Origin: Alphaproteobacteria bacterium
Lineage (GTDB): Bacteria; Pseudomonadota; Alphaproteobacteria; Acetobacterales; Acetobacteraceae
Assembly (NCBI GenBank): GCA_020850755.1
Contig: JADZEB010000011.1
Location: forward strand, 231,345-295,344
DNA: 64,000 nucleotides
Reading direction: 5' to 3'
This document shows positions 43,498-55,514 of the stretch, piece by piece. Each line of letters starts with the position of its first letter. The first letter of the stretch is position 1. The notes under the pieces are model-generated. The model was not told the DNA's origin, searched no databases, and saw only the letters and a list, made by a program, of their open reading frames with translations. The position numbers were made by a program, and so were the translations under genes.

Positions 43498-44079
43498 ATG
43501 AATTGCACCATGATCCGAGCTCGCCGCATCGCCCCCACCCTGTGCGGGGCCGTTCTCGCATTGGCGCTGGCTGCCCCGGCCGTCGCACAGCAGCGTCCCC
43601 CTGCCCGGCCGCAGGCCCAGGCGCAGCAGCCGCCGCGGCCGCAGCATATCGGCACCCATGGCGACTGGGAGGCCGCGACGGTGAACGAGAACGGCCGCAA
43701 GGTCTGCTACATGGTCTCGCGCCCGCAAAGCACGCGCGCCGCACCTCAGGGCCGCCGCCCGGCCTTCCTGCTGGTGACGCACCGGCCGAACAGCCCGAAC
43801 GAGATCAGCTTCATATCCGGCTACAGCTACCCGCAGCGCGCCCGCGTGACCGCCACTGTGGACCGCACCGCGATCAACCTCTACACCGATGGCGGCACCG
43901 CCTGGGTGCGGGCCGAGAACGTCAATGCCGCGATCGACAATTTCCGCCGCGGCCGCGACGTGGTGATCGCCGGCAGCCCGCCGCGCGGCAACGCCCAGGT
44001 GCAGGACACGGTTTCGCTGCGCGGCTTCACCGCCGCCTATCGCGCCATCTCGGAAGCGTGCAACGTCCGCATCCGCTAG
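43498..44079 (+). CDS. Invasion-associated locus B (IalB)-like secreted protein
   Basis: 193 residues with a Sec signal peptide ([20 protein letters not shown], cleavage near AVAQQ). A Pro/Gln-rich stretch follows, then the IalB-like domain: [59 protein letters not shown], and the C-terminal [20 protein letters not shown]. Two cysteines (one in KVCYM, one in EACNV) may form the disulfide typical of the family. The periplasmic function is unknown. The gene precedes rlmN in the same direction; the two are 156 bp apart if rlmN starts at 44236. Confidence 0.85.
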   Translation: MNCTMIRARRIAPTLCGAVLALALAAPAVAQQRPPARPQAQAQQPPRPQHIGTHGDWEAATVNENGRKVCYMVSRPQSTRAAPQGRRPAFLLVTHRPNSPNEISFISGYSYPQRARVTATVDRTAINLYTDGGTAWVRAENVNAAIDNFRRGRDVVIAGSPPRGNAQVQDTVSLRGFTAAYRAISEACNVRIR

Positions 44080-44235
44080 GTCGTGGCCCGGCCATCGCGC
44101 CGCATCCCCGTTGACTTCGCCGCGCGCACGCACGATCTCTGCGCCGGATCCTTCGCCGCCCTCGCGCGGCCTGCCTGCGCCGTGCCGACAAGCCCTGCTC
44201 CGTTCCCGGCCGCCAACCGCACTGACGCGCCCGCA

Positions 44236-45483
44236 ATGACCGCCACAGCCGCCCCCGCGCAGCCCCTGCCGCCGATCGCGCCCCCGCCGGTCGAGATCGG
44301 AGCGAAGACCGCCGCCTTCGCGCCCCCGCCCGCGCTCGGCGCCGACGGGCGCACCGAACTCGTCGGGCTGTCGCGCGCCGAGATGGCCGCGGCGCTGGCC
44401 GAGCAGGGGATGGAGGGGTTCCGCGTCAAGCAGCTCTGGCACTGGATCTACCACCAGGGCGAGACCGATTTCGCGCGCATGACCACGCTCTCCAAGGCGG
44501 CGCGCGCGCTATTGGCCGAGCGCTTCACCATCACCCGCCCCGATGCCGGGCGCGTGCAGACCTCGGCCGACGGCACGCGCAAATGGCTGCTGCGCTACCG
44601 CGACGGGCAGGAGGCGGAAGCGGTCTACATCCCCGACCCCGACGAGCCGCGCGGGGCGGTGTGCATCTCGACCCAGGTCGGCTGCACGCTCACCTGCCGC
44701 TTCTGCCATACCGGCACGCAGCGGCTGGTCCGCAATCTCGGCGCGGGCGAGATCGTCTCGCAGTTCATGGTCGCGCGCGACAGCTATGGCGAATGGCCGA
44801 CGCCCAAGGGCGAGGCGCGGCTTCTGTCCAACATCGTCGTCATGGGCATGGGCGAGCCGCTCTACAACTACGAGAACGTCGCCAAGGCGCTGGCGATCAT
44901 CATGGACAATGAGGGCATCGGCCTGTCGCGGCGGCGCATCACGCTGTCCACCTCGGGCGTGGTGCCGATGATGGATCGCTGCGGGGCGGAGCTCGACGTC
45001 AACCTCGCCGTAAGCCTGCACGCGGTGACCGACGCGCTGCGCGACGTGATCGTGCCGCTCAACCGCAAGTATCCGATCGCCGAGCTGATCGCCGCCTGCC
45101 GGCGCTATCCGCGCGCCTCGAACAGCCGGCGCATCACCTTCGAATACATCATGCTCAAGGGCGTCAACGACAGCGCCGCCGAGGCGCGCGCCCTGGTGCG
45201 GCTGATCCGCGGCATTCCGGCCAAGGTGAACCTGATCCCGTTCAATCCCTGGCCGGGCGCGCCGTACGAGACCTCGACGCCCGAGGCGATCGCGCGCTTC
45301 GCCGAGATCGTCAATGCCGCCGGCTATGCGAGCCCGGTGCGCGCGCCGCGCGGGCGCGACATCCTGGCCGCCTGCGGGCAGCTGCGCACCGAATCGATGC
45401 GGCTGTCGCGCGCCGCACGCGACCGCCAGGGCGCGGCCGGCACCAGCGGCGCCAGCGGCGGCGAGACGCCGGACGGGGCATAG
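44236..45483 (+). CDS. rlmN: 23S rRNA (adenine-2503-C2) / tRNA methyltransferase, dual-specificity radical SAM
   Basis: 415 residues from ATG 44236 ([13 protein letters not shown]); a GTG at 44083 would add 51 unconserved residues. The radical SAM cysteines are in [15 protein letters not shown], the C-terminal methyl-carrying cysteine in [12 protein letters not shown], and the N-terminal helix [19 protein letters not shown] is typical. Other marks are [14 protein letters not shown] and [18 protein letters not shown]. It methylates A2503 of 23S rRNA and A37 of some tRNAs. The last ~25 residues are a Gly/Ser-rich tail. Confidence 0.95.
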   Translation: MTATAAPAQPLPPIAPPPVEIGAKTAAFAPPPALGADGRTELVGLSRAEMAAALAEQGMEGFRVKQLWHWIYHQGETDFARMTTLSKAARALLAERFTITRPDAGRVQTSADGTRKWLLRYRDGQEAEAVYIPDPDEPRGAVCISTQVGCTLTCRFCHTGTQRLVRNLGAGEIVSQFMVARDSYGEWPTPKGEARLLSNIVVMGMGEPLYNYENVAKALAIIMDNEGIGLSRRRITLSTSGVVPMMDRCGAELDVNLAVSLHAVTDALRDVIVPLNRKYPIAELIAACRRYPRASNSRRITFEYIMLKGVNDSAAEARALVRLIRGIPAKVNLIPFNPWPGAPYETSTPEAIARFAEIVNAAGYASPVRAPRGRDILAACGQLRTESMRLSRAARDRQGAAGTSGASGGETPDGA

Positions 45484-45802
45484 CCCGCCCCGCGCCCGGG
45501 CGACCGGCCTGCCGGCGCCAGGGCGGACCGACACCCTCTCGAAAGGCATACTTGGCTTGAACCCATGACGGGCGGCGCCGCGATGGGCGCCGGCGCCCCG
45601 GCCGTGGCGATGGCAGGCCACGCGCAAGCGCCGCAACAGCGGACCCGGCCGACACCGCGCCCGCGGCTGACGCCCGGCACCCGCCTCGCCCACGCCGTCG
45701 CAGGCACCGGCTTCGCGATTGGGGCGGGCAGGCCACGCCTCGCCCACGCCGCCACAGGCGCCTTCTTCCCCAACGGCGGCGCACAGGCTACGCCTTGCCG
45801 TC
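45484..45802. other. Intergenic region rlmN / MFS gene with a short direct repeat
   Basis: 319 bp, GC-rich. Two near-identical blocks CGCCTCGCCCACGCCG are found near 45684 and 45738, each followed by CAGGC-type sequence, about 54 bp apart. No gene, promoter or terminator is evident. Confidence 0.5.
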
Positions 45803-47179
45803 ATGCCAAGCGCGCCCCCGCCTGATTCCCCCGGCCCCTCGGCCTCCGGCGCCATTCCGCCGAAAGTGCTGCCAGCCGCGCCACCGCCCAACCCCGCCGA
45901 CCCCGCCGCGTCTGGCCCAGCCCCGACCCCGGCCCCGACGCTGGCCCCGACCCCCGCCCCCGCGCCCGCCCTTCCGGCAGCCGCGCCCGCCGTGCCGATC
46001 GCGCTCCTGGCGATGGGCGGCTTCATCGGCGCGGCCTGCCTGCGCGGCATCGACCCGCTGCTGCAACTGCTCGCCACCGAGTTCGACGTCTCGGTGGCCG
46101 TGGCGGGCGGGGTGATGGCCGCCTACACCCTGGCCTATGGCCTGTTCCAGCTCGTCATGGGGCCGGTCGGCGACCGGCTGGGCAAGCTCGACACCATCGC
46201 CGGGGCGATGCTGGCGCTGGCACTCGCCAACCTCGCCTGCGCCTTCGCCCCCGGCCTTGCCGCGCTGACCGCGCTGCGCTTCGTCTCCGGCGCGGCGGCG
46301 GCGACCATCATTCCCACCACCATCGCCTTCCTGGGCGATTCGGTGCCCTATGCCGAGCGGCAGGCGACGATCGGGCGCTTCCTCACCGGCAACACGCTGG
46401 CGATGATCATCGCCGCGCCGATCGGGGGCGCCTTCGGCGACACGCTCGGCTGGCGCGGCGTGTTCGTCACACTCGCCCTGGTATCGCTGGCGGGCGGGGT
46501 GGGGTTGACGCGCGCCAATCTGCGCCGCGCCCGCGCCGCCCCCGCCACGCCCGAGGGCGCAGCGCCCGCATCCGCCCCGCCGCGGCAGCCTGCGCTCGCC
46601 GCCTACCGCGCCATCCTGGCCGCGCCCGCCGGGCGGCGGCTGATGCTCGCCGCCTTCCTCGACGGTATGTTCTGCTTCGGCTCCTTCCCGTTCCTGGCCC
46701 CGTTCCTGAACATCCGCCACGGCCTGTCCTACACCATGGCCGGGATCGTGCTCGGCTGCTTCGGCATCGGCGCCACCACCTACACCCGCACCGCCGGCAT
46801 CCTGGTGCGCAAGCTGGGCGAGGTGCGGCTCGTGCTGCTGGGCGCGGCCGGGCTTGCCGCCGGCCTCTCCGCGATGGTGCTGAGCGGGGCCTGGCTGCCC
46901 GCCATCCCGGCGCAGATGGTGATGGGCTTCGCCTTCTTCTGCCTGCATGGCGTGCTCCAGGCGCGCGCGACCGAATTGCTGCCGGAGGCGCGTGCCACCG
47001 CGCTCGCCGCCTTCGCCTTCAACCTGTTCGTGGGCCAGGCCACCGGAGCGGTGCTGGCCGGAACCGGCATCGAGCGGCTGGGCTTCGAGGCGACGCTGCT
47101 CGCCGATGCCGCCCTGATCCTCGCGCTCGGCATCTGGATCGCCGCCGGCCCACGCCGGGGCAAGGGCGCAAGGGCCTAG
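45803..47179 (+). CDS. MFS transporter
   Basis: 458 residues from ATG 45803. After a ~70-residue Pro/Ala-rich cytoplasmic N-terminus come 12 membrane helices. The MFS motif between TM2 and TM3 is [15 protein letters not shown] (motif A type), and later [21 protein letters not shown] resembles Bcr/CflA-type drug efflux proteins. A long loop ([20 protein letters not shown]) separates the two halves. Substrate unknown. An upstream in-frame start at 45719 is possible but adds unconserved residues. Confidence 0.87.
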   Translation: MPSAPPPDSPGPSASGAIPPKVLPAAPPPNPADPAASGPAPTPAPTLAPTPAPAPALPAAAPAVPIALLAMGGFIGAACLRGIDPLLQLLATEFDVSVAVAGGVMAAYTLAYGLFQLVMGPVGDRLGKLDTIAGAMLALALANLACAFAPGLAALTALRFVSGAAAATIIPTTIAFLGDSVPYAERQATIGRFLTGNTLAMIIAAPIGGAFGDTLGWRGVFVTLALVSLAGGVGLTRANLRRARAAPATPEGAAPASAPPRQPALAAYRAILAAPAGRRLMLAAFLDGMFCFGSFPFLAPFLNIRHGLSYTMAGIVLGCFGIGATTYTRTAGILVRKLGEVRLVLLGAAGLAAGLSAMVLSGAWLPAIPAQMVMGFAFFCLHGVLQARATELLPEARATALAAFAFNLFVGQATGAVLAGTGIERLGFEATLLADAALILALGIWIAAGPRRGKGARA

Positions 47180-47313
47180 CCACGGACGCCGGATCGGGCG
47201 CGGGAATGGCCGGTTTGCGGCTTGCCCGCGCCAGGGCGCCTCGCCATACTCCGCCGCCGTTCGGCACCCCCCCGGCAGTTGAGCGCCGGCAATTGAACGA
47301 AGGACGCGTGGCG

Positions 47314-48540
<1,227 letters not shown>

Positions 48541-48705
48541 GCGCACACGCGATGGCATGCCACGGTGCGCGCGCCTGATCCGGCGCGCGCCCATCCTGCT
48601 GCGACATGATGCGCGCCGGCGGGATTCGTCTCACCCGCTTCGCTGATCGTTAATCCCGCCCCGGCATGCTGCCTGCCATCCACGCAGCGGCGCGCGGAGG
48701 GCGGC

Positions 48706-50844
48706 ATGGCATTGTGGAGCGAAGCGAGCGCGAGCCGGCTCGGCTTGCCCGGCGAGGCGGACGGCGATTTCGCCGGCGCCAGCACGGCCCTGTCCGCTGA
48801 TGGTTCGGTCGGGCTCGTCGGCGCCTTCGGCGTCGATGCCGCGGCGGCCGACAGCGGCGGCGTGATCCTCTTGCAACGGAACGGCGCGGGCTGGGCCAGC
48901 CAGCGCCTCGCCCCGGCCAATGGCGCGAGCGGCGATCGCTTCGGGCACGCCACCGCACTCGCGGGCGATGGCAGCCTTGCCGTGGTCAGCGCGCCCTTCG
49001 CCGCGCGTGGCGGGGAAGGCGCGGCCGGCGCGGTCTATCTCTACACGCGCGCGCAGGATGGCGGCTGGAGCGAAAGCGAACTCGTCCCGCCCGCGGCCCC
49101 CGCGGCCCTCGGGGCCAACGCGCTGTTCGGCATCGCTCTCGCCGCGAGCACCGATGGCAGCGCGGTGCTGGTGGGCGCCGGCGGCGAGGGCGCGGGGCGC
49201 GGGGCGGCCTATCTCTACACCCGCAACGGGCCGGGCTGGACGGCGCTGCGCATCGCCGCCAGCGACGGCGCGGATGGCGACCGCTTCGCCTTCGGCGGCG
49301 TGGCGATCTCGCGCGATGCCGGCACGCTGGTGGTCGGCGCCTCGCGCGCCGATGTGTCCAGCGGCGGGCAGATCGTCAACGATGCCGGCGCGGTCTATGT
49401 CTATCGGCGCGATACCGCCGGCACCTACCAGGAGACGCGGCTCGTGGCATCCGCGCCCTTCCTGCGCGACATGCTCGGCCAGTCGGTGTCCGTATCGGCC
49501 GACGGCACGATGATCGTCGCCGGCGCGCCCGGCTCCGCCTCCGGGCGCGGGCGGGCGATGAGCTTCCGCTGGGACGGCATCGCCTGGACCGCGGCGCAGA
49601 TCGTGCCGCCGCAGCGCTTCCAGAACGCCAATATGGGCCTGCGCGTGGCACTGTCGGCCGACGGCATGCTGGCGGCCGTGGCCGCGCCGGGCGAGCCGGT
49701 GAACGACACCTACTTCATCGGCGCGGTGCACCTGTTCCGCTGGATGGGCGGAAGCTGGCAGGCAACCGCGCGCATCATCGCCCCGGGCGGGGCGGCGAAC
49801 GATTTCTTCGGCAGCGGGCTCGCCTTCTCGGCCGACGGCACCGAGCTTCTCATCGGCGGCCAGGGCCATGGCCTCGGCGACACCGGCGCGGCCTATGTCG
49901 CGATCGCGCGGCGGGCAACGCCCGGCGATGCCGACAATGACGGCGATGCCGACCTCCTCTGGACCGGCCCCGGCAACGGGGTGGCGCTGTGGCGCCTGCA
50001 AGGCACCAGCCTGGTCGCGCAGAACACGCTCAGCGCCTCGGCCGCCGGCACCGGCTACACCATCCAGGCGACCGGGGATTTCGACGGCGACGGGCGCACC
50101 GACATCCTCTGGCGCTACGGCCCCAATGGGGTGATGAGCATGACGCTGCTCGGCTCCACCAATGGCCAGCCCTCGGTGCGCGCGGCCAACCTCGCCTGGG
50201 GCCTGCGCATGGATGCGAGCTGGCGCGTCGCCGCCGCGCTCGATTTCGGCCAGGACGGGCGCGCCGACCTGCTCTGGCGCAACAGCACGACCGGCGCGGT
50301 CCAGCTCTGGGCCATGGGCGCGCAGTCGCGCCTCGACATGCAGGGTGTCGCCGCGCCGGGCCTGGAATGGGCGCTGATGGGCGCGGGCGATGTGGATGGC
50401 GATGGCCGCGCCGACCTGTTGTGGCGCCACCAGGACGGGCGCTTCGCCGTGTGGCTGATGGAAGGCGCGCAGCAGGTCGGGGGCGCGGTGCTCGATCGCG
50501 TCGGCGCGGAATGGGCGCTGGCCGCGATCGCCGATTTCGACGGCGACAAGCACGTCGACCTGCTCTGGCGGCGCGAGAGCGACGGCCAGCTGGCCATGTG
50601 GCGGCTCGACGGGCTGGCCGCGCCCGACGGAGCGATGATCGAATCCGCCTCGCCCGACTGGCGCATCGCCGGCGCGGCCGACACAAATGCCGATGGCCGC
50701 GCCGATATCCTCTGGCGCAACGCCAATGACGGGCGCGTGGCGGTGTGGACGATGGACGGGCCGACGCGTATCGGCGGCGCGGTGATCGGCACCGCCGACC
50801 CGGCCTGGGCGATCGCGCCGGTGGGGCTGCCGCTGCCGGTCTAG
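48706..50844 (+). CDS. FG-GAP / VCBS repeat protein
   Basis: 712 residues. The first ~400 residues are FG-GAP-type repeats ([44 protein letters not shown] and similar) probably forming a beta-propeller. The C-terminal ~300 are six VCBS-like units with calcium-type acidic loops: [72 protein letters not shown]. No N-terminal signal peptide is seen ([13 protein letters not shown]), although such proteins are normally extracellular; export by a type I or other system without a cleaved signal is possible. The stop overlaps the convergent folD stop by a few bases. Function unknown. Confidence 0.82.
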   Translation: MALWSEASASRLGLPGEADGDFAGASTALSADGSVGLVGAFGVDAAAADSGGVILLQRNGAGWASQRLAPANGASGDRFGHATALAGDGSLAVVSAPFAARGGEGAAGAVYLYTRAQDGGWSESELVPPAAPAALGANALFGIALAASTDGSAVLVGAGGEGAGRGAAYLYTRNGPGWTALRIAASDGADGDRFAFGGVAISRDAGTLVVGASRADVSSGGQIVNDAGAVYVYRRDTAGTYQETRLVASAPFLRDMLGQSVSVSADGTMIVAGAPGSASGRGRAMSFRWDGIAWTAAQIVPPQRFQNANMGLRVALSADGMLAAVAAPGEPVNDTYFIGAVHLFRWMGGSWQATARIIAPGGAANDFFGSGLAFSADGTELLIGGQGHGLGDTGAAYVAIARRATPGDADNDGDADLLWTGPGNGVALWRLQGTSLVAQNTLSASAAGTGYTIQATGDFDGDGRTDILWRYGPNGVMSMTLLGSTNGQPSVRAANLAWGLRMDASWRVAAALDFGQDGRADLLWRNSTTGAVQLWAMGAQSRLDMQGVAAPGLEWALMGAGDVDGDGRADLLWRHQDGRFAVWLMEGAQQVGGAVLDRVGAEWALAAIADFDGDKHVDLLWRRESDGQLAMWRLDGLAAPDGAMIESASPDWRIAGAADTNADGRADILWRNANDGRVAVWTMDGPTRIGGAVIGTADPAWAIAPVGLPLPV

Positions 50845-51722
50845 GCGCGCCGGACCAGCCCGCGCCGGGCGCGCGCGGCCTTGAGCGTGTTCTCCAGCAG
50901 GCAGGCGATGGTCATCGGGCCGACGCCGCCCGGCACCGGCGTGATCGCGCCCGCCACCGCCGCCGCCTCGGCATGGTGCACATCGCCCACCAGCCGGTCC
51001 TTGCCCGCGGCGCCGGGCACGCGGTTGATGCCGACATCGATCACGGCGGCGCCCGGCTTCACCCAATCGCCGCGCACCATCTCGGCCCGGCCCACGGCGG
51101 CGACCAGCACATCGGCCGAGCGCGCGAGCGCGGGCAGATCGCGCGTGCGCGAATGGGCGATGGTCACGGTGCAGTCGGCGCGCAGCAGCAGCTGCGCCAT
51201 CGGCTTGCCGACGATGTTCGAGCGGCCGACCACCACCGCATGCGCCCCGCGCAAGGCCGTGCCGGATGCGGCAAGCAGGCGCATCACCCCGGTTGGCGTG
51301 CAGGGGGCGAGCGCCTCCTGGCCGAGCCAGAGCCGCCCGACATTCACGGGGTGGAAGCCATCGACATCCTTGGCCGGGTCGATCGCCTCGATCACCGCGC
51401 CCTCGCGGATCTGCGCCGGCAGCGGAAGCTGGACCAGGATGCCGTCGGTGCCGGGATCGGCGTTCAGCCGCGCCACCACATCGAGCAGCGCCGCCTCGCT
51501 GGCGTGCGCTGGCAGGCGGATCGTCTCCGAGCGCATGCCCGCGCCCTCGGCCGCCTTGTTCTTGTTGCGGACATAGACCTGCGAGGCCGCATCCTCGCCC
51601 ACCAGCACGACGGCAAGGCCGGGCACGGCGCCCGTCTCGGCCTTGAAGGCGGCAACGCCCGCCGCCACCTCGGCGCGCAGGCTTGCCGCCACCGCCTTGC
51701 CATCGATGATGCGTGCCGCCAT
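50841..51722 (-). CDS. folD: Methylenetetrahydrofolate dehydrogenase / methenyltetrahydrofolate cyclohydrolase
   Basis: 293 residues. FolD motifs: [14 protein letters not shown] with the catalytic Lys, the [12 protein letters not shown] segment, [44 protein letters not shown] (NADP loop), and [18 protein letters not shown]. It interconverts one-carbon folates in the cytoplasm. The ATG at 51722 starts [15 protein letters not shown]. It is followed leftward only by the FG-GAP stop, and preceded by DUF167 and yggT on the same strand, a common order in alphaproteobacteria. Confidence 0.96.
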   Translation of the reverse strand: MAARIIDGKAVAASLRAEVAAGVAAFKAETGAVPGLAVVLVGEDAASQVYVRNKNKAAEGAGMRSETIRLPAHASEAALLDVVARLNADPGTDGILVQLPLPAQIREGAVIEAIDPAKDVDGFHPVNVGRLWLGQEALAPCTPTGVMRLLAASGTALRGAHAVVVGRSNIVGKPMAQLLLRADCTVTIAHSRTRDLPALARSADVLVAAVGRAEMVRGDWVKPGAAVIDVGINRVPGAAGKDRLVGDVHHAEAAAVAGAITPVPGGVGPMTIACLLENTLKAARARRGLVRRA

Positions 51723-51745
51723 GACGCTTCGTCCTTCGCCTCTGT

Positions 51746-52114
51746 TCAACCCGCCGTGCCGGTGTGCGCGGCGACGAGCGCGGAAAGTCGTGCGGCCAGC
51801 AACGCCGCATCGCCAGCCACCATCACGATCTTCTCGCGCGCCGAAGCGCCCGCGACCACGCTCGCCGCCGAGGGTGCGACATCGAGCGCGCGCGCCAGCA
51901 GCGCCGCGACGGCGCGGTTGGCGCGGCCATCCTCGGGCGCCTCGGTCACCGCGATGCGCAGCCGCACGCCCCCCGCCGCGTCGGGCACGAGACCCTGCAT
52001 GCCGGCGCGCCGCGCGCGCGGCTGCACCCGGACCATCACCCGCACCCCGCCCGCCACCACCCGCCAGGGCAGAGCGGCGGCATCGGGCATGGTCGCGGCG
52101 GCGCCCGTGCTCAC
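51746..52114 (-). CDS. DUF167 (YggU) family protein
   Basis: 122 residues from GTG 52114, chosen because it overlaps the yggT stop as GTGA; an ATG at 52090 would give 114 residues. Family segments are [41 protein letters not shown] and [16 protein letters not shown]. The family is small and uncharacterised and is usually coupled to yggT, as here. Followed by folD after 23 bp. Confidence 0.88.
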   Translation of the reverse strand: MSTGAAATMPDAAALPWRVVAGGVRVMVRVQPRARRAGMQGLVPDAAGGVRLRIAVTEAPEDGRANRAVAALLARALDVAPSAASVVAGASAREKIVMVAGDAALLAARLSALVAAHTGTAG

Positions 52115-52419
52115 GCGATCGCGCGCACGAGCCAGAGATAGGCCGCGCTCAGCAGCATCTGCGAGAACTGCAACAGCAGGATCAGCACCACCGGCGAGAT
52201 GTCGATGCCGCCGAGATCGGGCATGAAGCGGCGGATCGGCCGCAGCGCCGGCTCGGTGATGCGATAGAGGAAATCGGCGATCGTCCAGACCAGGCGGTTG
52301 CGCGTGTCGAGCACGCGGAAGGCGATCAGCAGGCTCACCACCGCGGCGATGATGACGATCCACTTGTAGATGTCGAGCCCGGTATGGAGCAGCCAGAAGA
52401 AGGGATAGAGGAAATTCAT
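52111..52419 (-). CDS. YggT family membrane protein
   Basis: 102 residues with two hydrophobic regions: [20 protein letters not shown] with a following helix ([17 protein letters not shown]), then [32 protein letters not shown], the typical YggT core. Family function is unknown; it is linked to osmotic and division-related phenotypes in some bacteria. It starts a leftward operon yggT-DUF167-folD. The DUF167 start overlaps its stop. Confidence 0.92.
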   Translation of the reverse strand: MNFLYPFFWLLHTGLDIYKWIVIIAAVVSLLIAFRVLDTRNRLVWTIADFLYRITEPALRPIRRFMPDLGGIDISPVVLILLLQFSQMLLSAAYLWLVRAIA

Positions 52420-52818
52420 GGCGCGGGTTCCGGGGGCGGACTGCGGGGGCGATCTGCGGGGCGAATGGCGGCGTGGAAAGGCGGGCGAACCCTAGCGGGG
52501 GCAGGCCAGCCGGGCAAGCCGGGCGCGCACCGTGCCCCTGCATCGCCGGCTGGCGCCGCGCCGTGGCGCGCCTGGATGGGCCGGCCCCGCCCGGAAGGCA
52601 GCGCCGATCCGGGCGCGCACCGTGCCCCTGCATCGCCAGCTGGCGCCGCGACGATCCGCGCCGCCTCGCGCAAGCGTGATCGGCCATCGCCCGATCGTGA
52701 GCCCGGCCGGCGCAACCGGAGGCCACACTCGGCCCGGCCGGTCGCGGCACAGCATCGCCACGATGCCGCGCGGGTCCGGTGCTCGCCAATCGCGTCCGCC
52801 ACGGGAAGGAAACCGACC
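52420..52818. other. Divergent intergenic region yggT / DUF302 with a 42-bp direct repeat
   Basis: 399 bp. Contains the 42-bp repeat (52519-52560 and 52609-52650). A run of small shifted open frames on both strands is not coding-like. A possible ribosome-binding site for the DUF302 gene is GGGAAGGAAACC at 52803-52814. Nothing else recognised. Confidence 0.5.
52519..52650. repeat. 42-bp direct repeat, two copies 90 bp apart
   Basis: The copies at 52519-52560 and 52609-52650 start CCGGGCGCGCACCGTGCCCC and end TGGCGCCGCG, differing at one base (CCGGC against CCAGC). Each contains palindromic GGCGCC. They lie in the yggT/DUF302 divergent gap. Confidence 0.88.
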
Positions 52819-53361
52819 ATGCCATCGTCACTGCCTGCCGCCGTCCGCCGCGCCGCGCTGGCGCTCGGCCTCGCCGCCGCCGCGCTGGCCCCGGCCGCGA
52901 TCGCGGCCCTGCCCATGCCCGCTGCGGCCCAGCCCGCCTTCGCCCAGGATGCCGGCATGCGCACGACGCGCTCGCCCCACGCCTTCCCGGCCACGGTCGA
53001 GCGGCTGGCCCAGGCGATCGAGAAGAACGGCATGATCGTGGTCGCCCGCGCCTCGGCCTCGGCCGGGGCGGCGCAGCGCGGCGTGAGCATCCGCGGCAAC
53101 GCGGTGCTGATGGCCTTCCGCAACGATTTCGCCGTGCGCATGCTGGCCGCCAGCGTGCCCGCCGGCTTCGAGGCGCCGATCCGCTTCTACGTCACCGAGG
53201 ATGGGCAAGGCGCGGTGTGGCTGTCCTATCGTCCGCCTTCGGCGGTCTTCGCGCCCTATGCCGATGGCGGCGAGGCGCTGAAGGCGATCGGGGCCGAGCT
53301 CGACCCGATCTTCGCGGCCATCGCCGCGGACACGATCGGCGCCGCGCCGCTTGCGCGCTGA
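52819..53361 (+). CDS. DUF302 family periplasmic protein
   Basis: 180 residues with a signal peptide (MPSSLPAAVRRAALALGLAA, cleavage near AAAQ or AFAQ). The DUF302 domain follows: FPATVERLAQAIEKNGMIVVARASAS, AQRGVSIRGNAVLMAF, FYVTEDGQGAVWLSYRPPSAVFAPY. The function is unknown; homologues occur next to sulfur or copper genes. The YeeE/YedE gene starts 34 bp downstream, so the two are probably cotranscribed and may be linked to sulfur compound uptake. Confidence 0.87.
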   Translation: MPSSLPAAVRRAALALGLAAAALAPAAIAALPMPAAAQPAFAQDAGMRTTRSPHAFPATVERLAQAIEKNGMIVVARASASAGAAQRGVSIRGNAVLMAFRNDFAVRMLAASVPAGFEAPIRFYVTEDGQGAVWLSYRPPSAVFAPYADGGEALKAIGAELDPIFAAIAADTIGAAPLAR

Positions 53362-53395
53362 GGCCCGCGCGGCGCCCGGCGCGCAAGCGGCCCCG

Positions 53396-54559
53396 ATGCA
53401 GCGGCCGGTCCTGCTGGTCGCGGGCGGGCTGCTGGGCTTCGGGGCGGCGCTGCTGGCCCATGCCGGGCAGGCGCGCATGGCCGTGCTGTTCCTGATCGGC
53501 GGCGCGCTTGGCCTGACCGTGCAACAGAGCGCCATCTCCTTCGCCGGCGGCTGGCGGCGCTGGCTCGGCACCGGCGATGCGCGGCCGCTCAGCGTCCATC
53601 TCCTGCTGCTGGCTGCCCTGCTGCCGGCGAACGCGGCGCTGCTGGCGCGCGGGCACGCCTTCGGCCAGGATCTCTCCGGCTTCGAGGCCGCGCTCGGCCC
53701 CGCCTTCGCCTTCGGCGCCGCCCTGTTCGGGGTGGGCATGCAGCTTGCCGGCGGCTGCGGCTCGGGCACGCTCTGCACCGCAGGGGCAGGCAATACGCGC
53801 ATGGTGGCGGTGCTGGCCGCCTTCATCGCCGGCTCGTTCCGGGCGACGCTCGACCAGCCCGCCTGGGAGCTTCTGCCGGCCTGGTCCCCGCCGCGCCTCG
53901 ATGCGTTGCTCGGCTGGCCGGGGGCGCTTGCGGCGCAGCTTGGCGTGGTGGGGTTGGTCTGGCTGGCGCTCGGTCGGCCCGCCTTGCCGCGCCCCGCCTT
54001 GCCGCGCCCCGCCTTGCCGCGCCCCGCCATGCCGCCCGCCGCCATGCCGCCCGCCGCCCTGCGCGGACCGTGGTGCCCGGCCGCCGGCGCGCTTCTGCTG
54101 GCGGGCCTTGCCGCCCTCGCCCTCGCCGTGGCTGGTCATCCCTGGGGCATCACCTCGGCCTTCGCGGTGTGGGGGGCGAAGATCGCCCGCGCGCTCGGCT
54201 GGGACCCGGCCGGGGCGCCGGCCTGGGCCGAGGGCTGGGGGGCAGAGGCGCTGGCGACACCGCTTGCCGAACAGACCGTCTCGGTGATGGATGGCGGGCT
54301 GATGCTCGGTGCCCTTCTGGGCGCGGGGCTGGCCGGCAGCTTCGCCCCGAGCCTGCGCGTCGCTGCCCGGGCGCTCGTGGCGGCGATCCTGGGCGGGCTG
54401 GCGATGGGCTACGGGGCGCGGCTTTCCGCCGGCTGCAACATCGGCGCCTTCGTGTCGGGCGTGGCTTCGTTCAGCCTGCATGGCTGGGCCTGGCCGCTGG
54501 CCGCCCTGCCCGGCTGCTGGCTCGGCATCCGCCTGCGGCCCCACTTCGGGCTCGGCTGA
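53396..54559 (+). CDS. YeeE/YedE family inner membrane transporter
   Basis: 387 residues from ATG 53396 ([14 protein letters not shown]). About nine or ten membrane helices with the two conserved cysteine motifs of the family: [22 protein letters not shown] and [19 protein letters not shown]. Related proteins carry thiosulfate or selenium compounds. The loop between the halves contains a repeat (LPRPA three times, then MPPAA) from a 15-bp DNA repeat at about 53991-54065. It is probably in an operon with the DUF302 gene. Confidence 0.9.
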   Translation: MQRPVLLVAGGLLGFGAALLAHAGQARMAVLFLIGGALGLTVQQSAISFAGGWRRWLGTGDARPLSVHLLLLAALLPANAALLARGHAFGQDLSGFEAALGPAFAFGAALFGVGMQLAGGCGSGTLCTAGAGNTRMVAVLAAFIAGSFRATLDQPAWELLPAWSPPRLDALLGWPGALAAQLGVVGLVWLALGRPALPRPALPRPALPRPAMPPAAMPPAALRGPWCPAAGALLLAGLAALALAVAGHPWGITSAFAVWGAKIARALGWDPAGAPAWAEGWGAEALATPLAEQTVSVMDGGLMLGALLGAGLAGSFAPSLRVAARALVAAILGGLAMGYGARLSAGCNIGAFVSGVASFSLHGWAWPLAALPGCWLGIRLRPHFGLG

Positions 54560-54604
54560 TCCAGGCGCGCAAGGCGGCGCAGTTCCGGCCTTGCCGTCCC
54601 TGCT

Positions 54605-54672
54605 TTGCCGTCCCCGCCTGCCGTCCTTGACTTGCCGTCCCCGCCTTGCCGTCCCCGCCTGCCGTCCTTGAC
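54605..54672. repeat. 27-bp tandem repeat between YeeE gene and tRNA
   Basis: A 27-bp unit starting TTGCCGTCCCCGCC and ending GTCCTTGAC occurs at 54605-54631 and 54646-54672, with a 14-bp partial unit between. Similar shorter pieces flank it. It lies just upstream of the tRNA-Ala gene. Confidence 0.85.
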
Positions 54673-54713
54673 TTGCCCTGGGTGCATGCGCAATATCCGC
54701 GCCGCTTCGGGAC

Positions 54714-54789
54714 GGGGCTGTAGCTCAGTTGGGAGAGCGCCTCGTTCGCAATGAGGAGGTCAGGGGTTCGATTCCCCTCAGCTCCACCA
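54714..54789 (+). tRNA. tRNA-Ala (anticodon CGC)
   Basis: 76 nt with encoded CCA at 54787-54789. Acceptor stem GGGGCTG / CAGCTCC (one G-T pair), D arm GCTC...GAGC, anticodon stem CCTCG / TGAGG with loop TTCGCAA and anticodon CGC at 34-36, T arm AGGGG TTCGATT CCCCT. It reads GCG, common in this GC-rich genome. The anticodon was assigned by eye. No integrase lies next to it. Confidence 0.95.
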
Positions 54790-55089
54790 TCCCGCCCGAA
54801 GCTCCCCGTCCCGCTCCAGATCGGCCGGACCAGGGCAGAAGCCCGGGCGAGGCATGGCCCCTTGCGGACCCCCGCCGGGCACGACCGCCGCTTGGTGGGG
54901 ATGGTCACGGATTCGCCTTTTTCGAGTCGCAATCCGCACACGCGGTGGCGCGATACTCTGACCGCGACGCCCGGGAAGCCCCGGATGCCTCTGGAATCGC
55001 CCGTGCCAGCCCGTTGCGGGGGCCTTGCATGGGAACGCATCCGCGGCACGGGCGTTGCCAGAACAGAGGCGAGCAACCCCTTCCTCCCG
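54790..55089. other. Intergenic region after tRNA-Ala, nothing firm
   Basis: 300 bp. A continuous frame runs through into the STAS-like gene, so a longer protein starting at ATG 54901 ([16 protein letters not shown]) cannot be excluded, but this part shows no domain. Nothing resembling an attachment-site duplicate of the tRNA 3' end is seen. Confidence 0.4.
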
Positions 55090-55410
55090 ATGCTTCACCC
55101 CGGCACAGACGCGCGACCCAGCATGACGGCGACCACCGTCCTTCACCTCATGGCCCCGTTCGACGAGGAGAGCGTTCCAGCGCTGGAATGCCTGTTCGCC
55201 GAGGTGCTGGCCACCGCCGACGATGTCGTGCTCGACATCGCCCACGACCCGGCCCACGGCAGGCCCGGCGCAGGCGATGCCGCCGGCATCCATGCCGTGC
55301 GCCGGCTGGTCGAGGCGCTGCGCCGGCGCGGCCGCCGGGTCGAGGTGCGGGGCGCGCAGGGCGCGCTTGCCGCCCTGCTTTCGGCCCAGGCCGCCAGCCC
55401 CGCGCGCTGA
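55090..55410 (+). CDS. Small STAS-like domain protein
   Basis: 106 residues from ATG 55090 (95 from ATG 55123). The pattern [35 protein letters not shown], then [29 protein letters not shown] is that of a STAS/anti-sigma antagonist fold: strand, helix, strand, helix with the usual gIn-type turn altered. The expected phosphorylatable Ser/Thr is not clear. No kinase partner is nearby. The stop codon falls inside the first unit of a tandem repeat. The identification is by pattern only. Confidence 0.5.
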   Translation: MLHPGTDARPSMTATTVLHLMAPFDEESVPALECLFAEVLATADDVVLDIAHDPAHGRPGAGDAAGIHAVRRLVEALRRRGRRVEVRGAQGALAALLSAQAASPAR

Positions 55411-55475
55411 TCCCCGCGCGCTGATCCCCGTGCACCGATACGGGCGCGCTGATCCTCGCGCGCTGATCCGGGCAC
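55401..55475. repeat. Tandem repeat around CGCGCGCTGATCCC
   Basis: The 14-bp unit occurs twice exactly (55401-55414, 55415-55428) and then in degenerate, spaced form to about 55475 (GCGCGCTGATCC, CGCGCTGATCC). The TGA in the first unit is the stop of the STAS-like gene. Confidence 0.75.
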
Positions 55476-55514
55476 ACCGATCCGCCCCCCGGAACCCGCC
55501 CCCCGGAACCCACC

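Noticed and set aside
48631..51810. 1059-residue leftward open frame
   Set aside because: It spans the FG-GAP gene antisense and folD out of frame, with no domain signal; only folD is real on that strand.
54605..54672. Possible CRISPR array upstream of the tRNA
   Set aside because: Units are adjacent without unique spacers and only two to three copies exist; it is an ordinary tandem repeat.
54714..55100. tRNA-Ala as an integration site of a mobile element
   Set aside because: No integrase follows and no duplicate of the tRNA 3' end was found; downstream genes are host-like in composition.
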